Of a DNA stretch of 14,617 bases, positions 14,159-14,617 are shown piece by piece. The translations under genes were made by a program, and so were the position numbers. Source of the DNA: RGIG3009 sp045603285 (lineage in GTDB: Bacteria > Bacillota > Clostridia > Oscillospirales > Acutalibacteraceae); NCBI GenBank assembly GCA_045603285.1, contig JAZULW010000069.1:1-14617 (forward strand), given 5' to 3'. The notes under the pieces are model-generated. The model worked only from the letters and a program-made list of their open reading frames with translations, was not told the DNA's origin and ran no database searches. How positions within the stretch are numbered: position 1 is the stretch's first letter; the number at the start of each line of letters is the position of its first letter.

Positions 14159-14617
14159 TATCCGTTTTCCTCCATACTTTCGCTCAAAAGCTGTGTCATC
14201 GCCGCCATTTGACGGTCCAATGACTTGTTATATAACACGGTATACAGGCTTTCATCCAACTCGATTTCGGTCTGTTCACCGGTCTGCATATCCTTTAAAT
14301 TCGCCTTGCCGCTTTCCAGTTCGTTATCACCCACCACAACGGTATACAGCGCGTGAATCTTATCGGCATATTTCATTTGTGCTTTCAAGCCACGGCCGAC
14401 GGTATCGCATTCGGCAGACACACCACCTTCGCGCAACATCCGCGCAAGGGCAAAACAACGGCGTGCCGCGTTATCACCCATGGAGGCAAAATACACGTCG
14501 CAAGACGGTGGTTCGGGGAATGTTGCCTCTTGTGCTTTGAGCACCATCAGCAACCGTTCAAGCCCCATGGCAAAGCCAAGCGCGGGCAACTTGGGCCCCC
14601 CCATTTCTTGCGCCAAT
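14158..14617 (-). CDS. hisS: Histidyl-tRNA synthetase, C-terminal part (5' end outside window)
   Basis: HisRS attaches histidine to tRNA-His. The visible 153 residues hold the end of the catalytic core, including class II motif 3 in LGFAMGLERLLMVL, and the C-terminal anticodon-binding domain. The latter starts near SCDVYFASMGDNA and includes LREGGVSAECDTVGRGLKAQMKYADKIHALYTVVVGDNELESGKANLKDM, matching the usual HisRS pattern of an alpha/beta domain with GRGLKAQMKYAD. It ends at SMEENG with TAA at 14158-14160, directly overlapping the aspS ATG. The hisS-aspS order is standard in Firmicutes and the two are surely one transcript. The N-terminal part, with motifs 1 and 2, lies beyond the right edge. 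Confidence 0.95.
   Translation of the reverse strand, partial: LAQEMGGPKLPALGFAMGLERLLMVLKAQEATFPEPPSCDVYFASMGDNAARRCFALARMLREGGVSAECDTVGRGLKAQMKYADKIHALYTVVVGDNELESGKANLKDMQTGEQTEIELDESLYTVLYNKSLDRQMAAMTQLLSESMEENG

Overview
The window reads as ordinary chromosome from a Gram-positive Firmicute, most likely a Clostridia/Oscillospirales-type gut bacterium. The support is the gene content: a cdaA-cdaR pair, DUF951, DUF3343 beside a class V aminotransferase, an LtaS-type lipoteichoic acid synthase, and a hisS-aspS pair. Strong AGGAGG-like ribosome binding sites and -35/-10 promoters of the SigA type agree with this. Genus cannot be told from the sequence alone. There are no rRNA, tRNA, IS, phage or CRISPR features, and no gap without a gene exceeds about 150 bases.

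Layout. (1) Positions 1-4377, minus strand: a compact operon driven by a clear promoter at 4349-4377. In transcription order it encodes a DUF951 protein, prfA (release factor 1), a Sua5/YwlC threonylcarbamoyl-AMP synthase, coaE (TTG start), an Slt-type lytic transglycosylase and an M18 aminopeptidase that runs off the left edge. Spacers are 8-44 nt or the genes overlap. (2) Positions 4393-8073, minus strand: a DUF3343 protein, a cysteine-desulfurase-like aminotransferase, cdaA (c-di-AMP synthase) and cdaR, ended by a strong terminator at 4393-4424. (3) Positions 8177-12381, plus strand: an LtaS-like membrane phosphoglycerol transferase with its own promoter and terminator. It is followed by a second unit with a TTGACA-17-TAAAAT promoter carrying a 102-aa unknown protein, a LamG-domain exported protein with a C-terminal membrane anchor, and a second exported, C-terminally anchored protein. 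A bidirectional terminator closes it. (4) Positions 12377-14617, minus strand: hisS (3' part only) followed by aspS.

Functional picture. Block 1 combines translation functions (termination, tRNA t6A37 synthesis) with CoA synthesis and peptidoglycan turnover. Block 2 makes and controls c-di-AMP, which governs potassium, osmotic and wall homeostasis in Firmicutes. Block 3 is an envelope module (lipoteichoic acid-type polymer plus two anchored surface proteins).

The most striking point is aspS. Its reading frame is intact over 593 codons except for an in-frame TAG at codon 40 (14039-14041), inside the N-terminal anticodon-binding OB-fold, where relatives have a hydrophobic residue. A complete prfA and the use of TAG as a normal stop in this window argue against reassignment of TAG. 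A point mutation, strain variant or sequence error is more likely. The three-gene surface operon at 10351-12340 is the best candidate for something undescribed.
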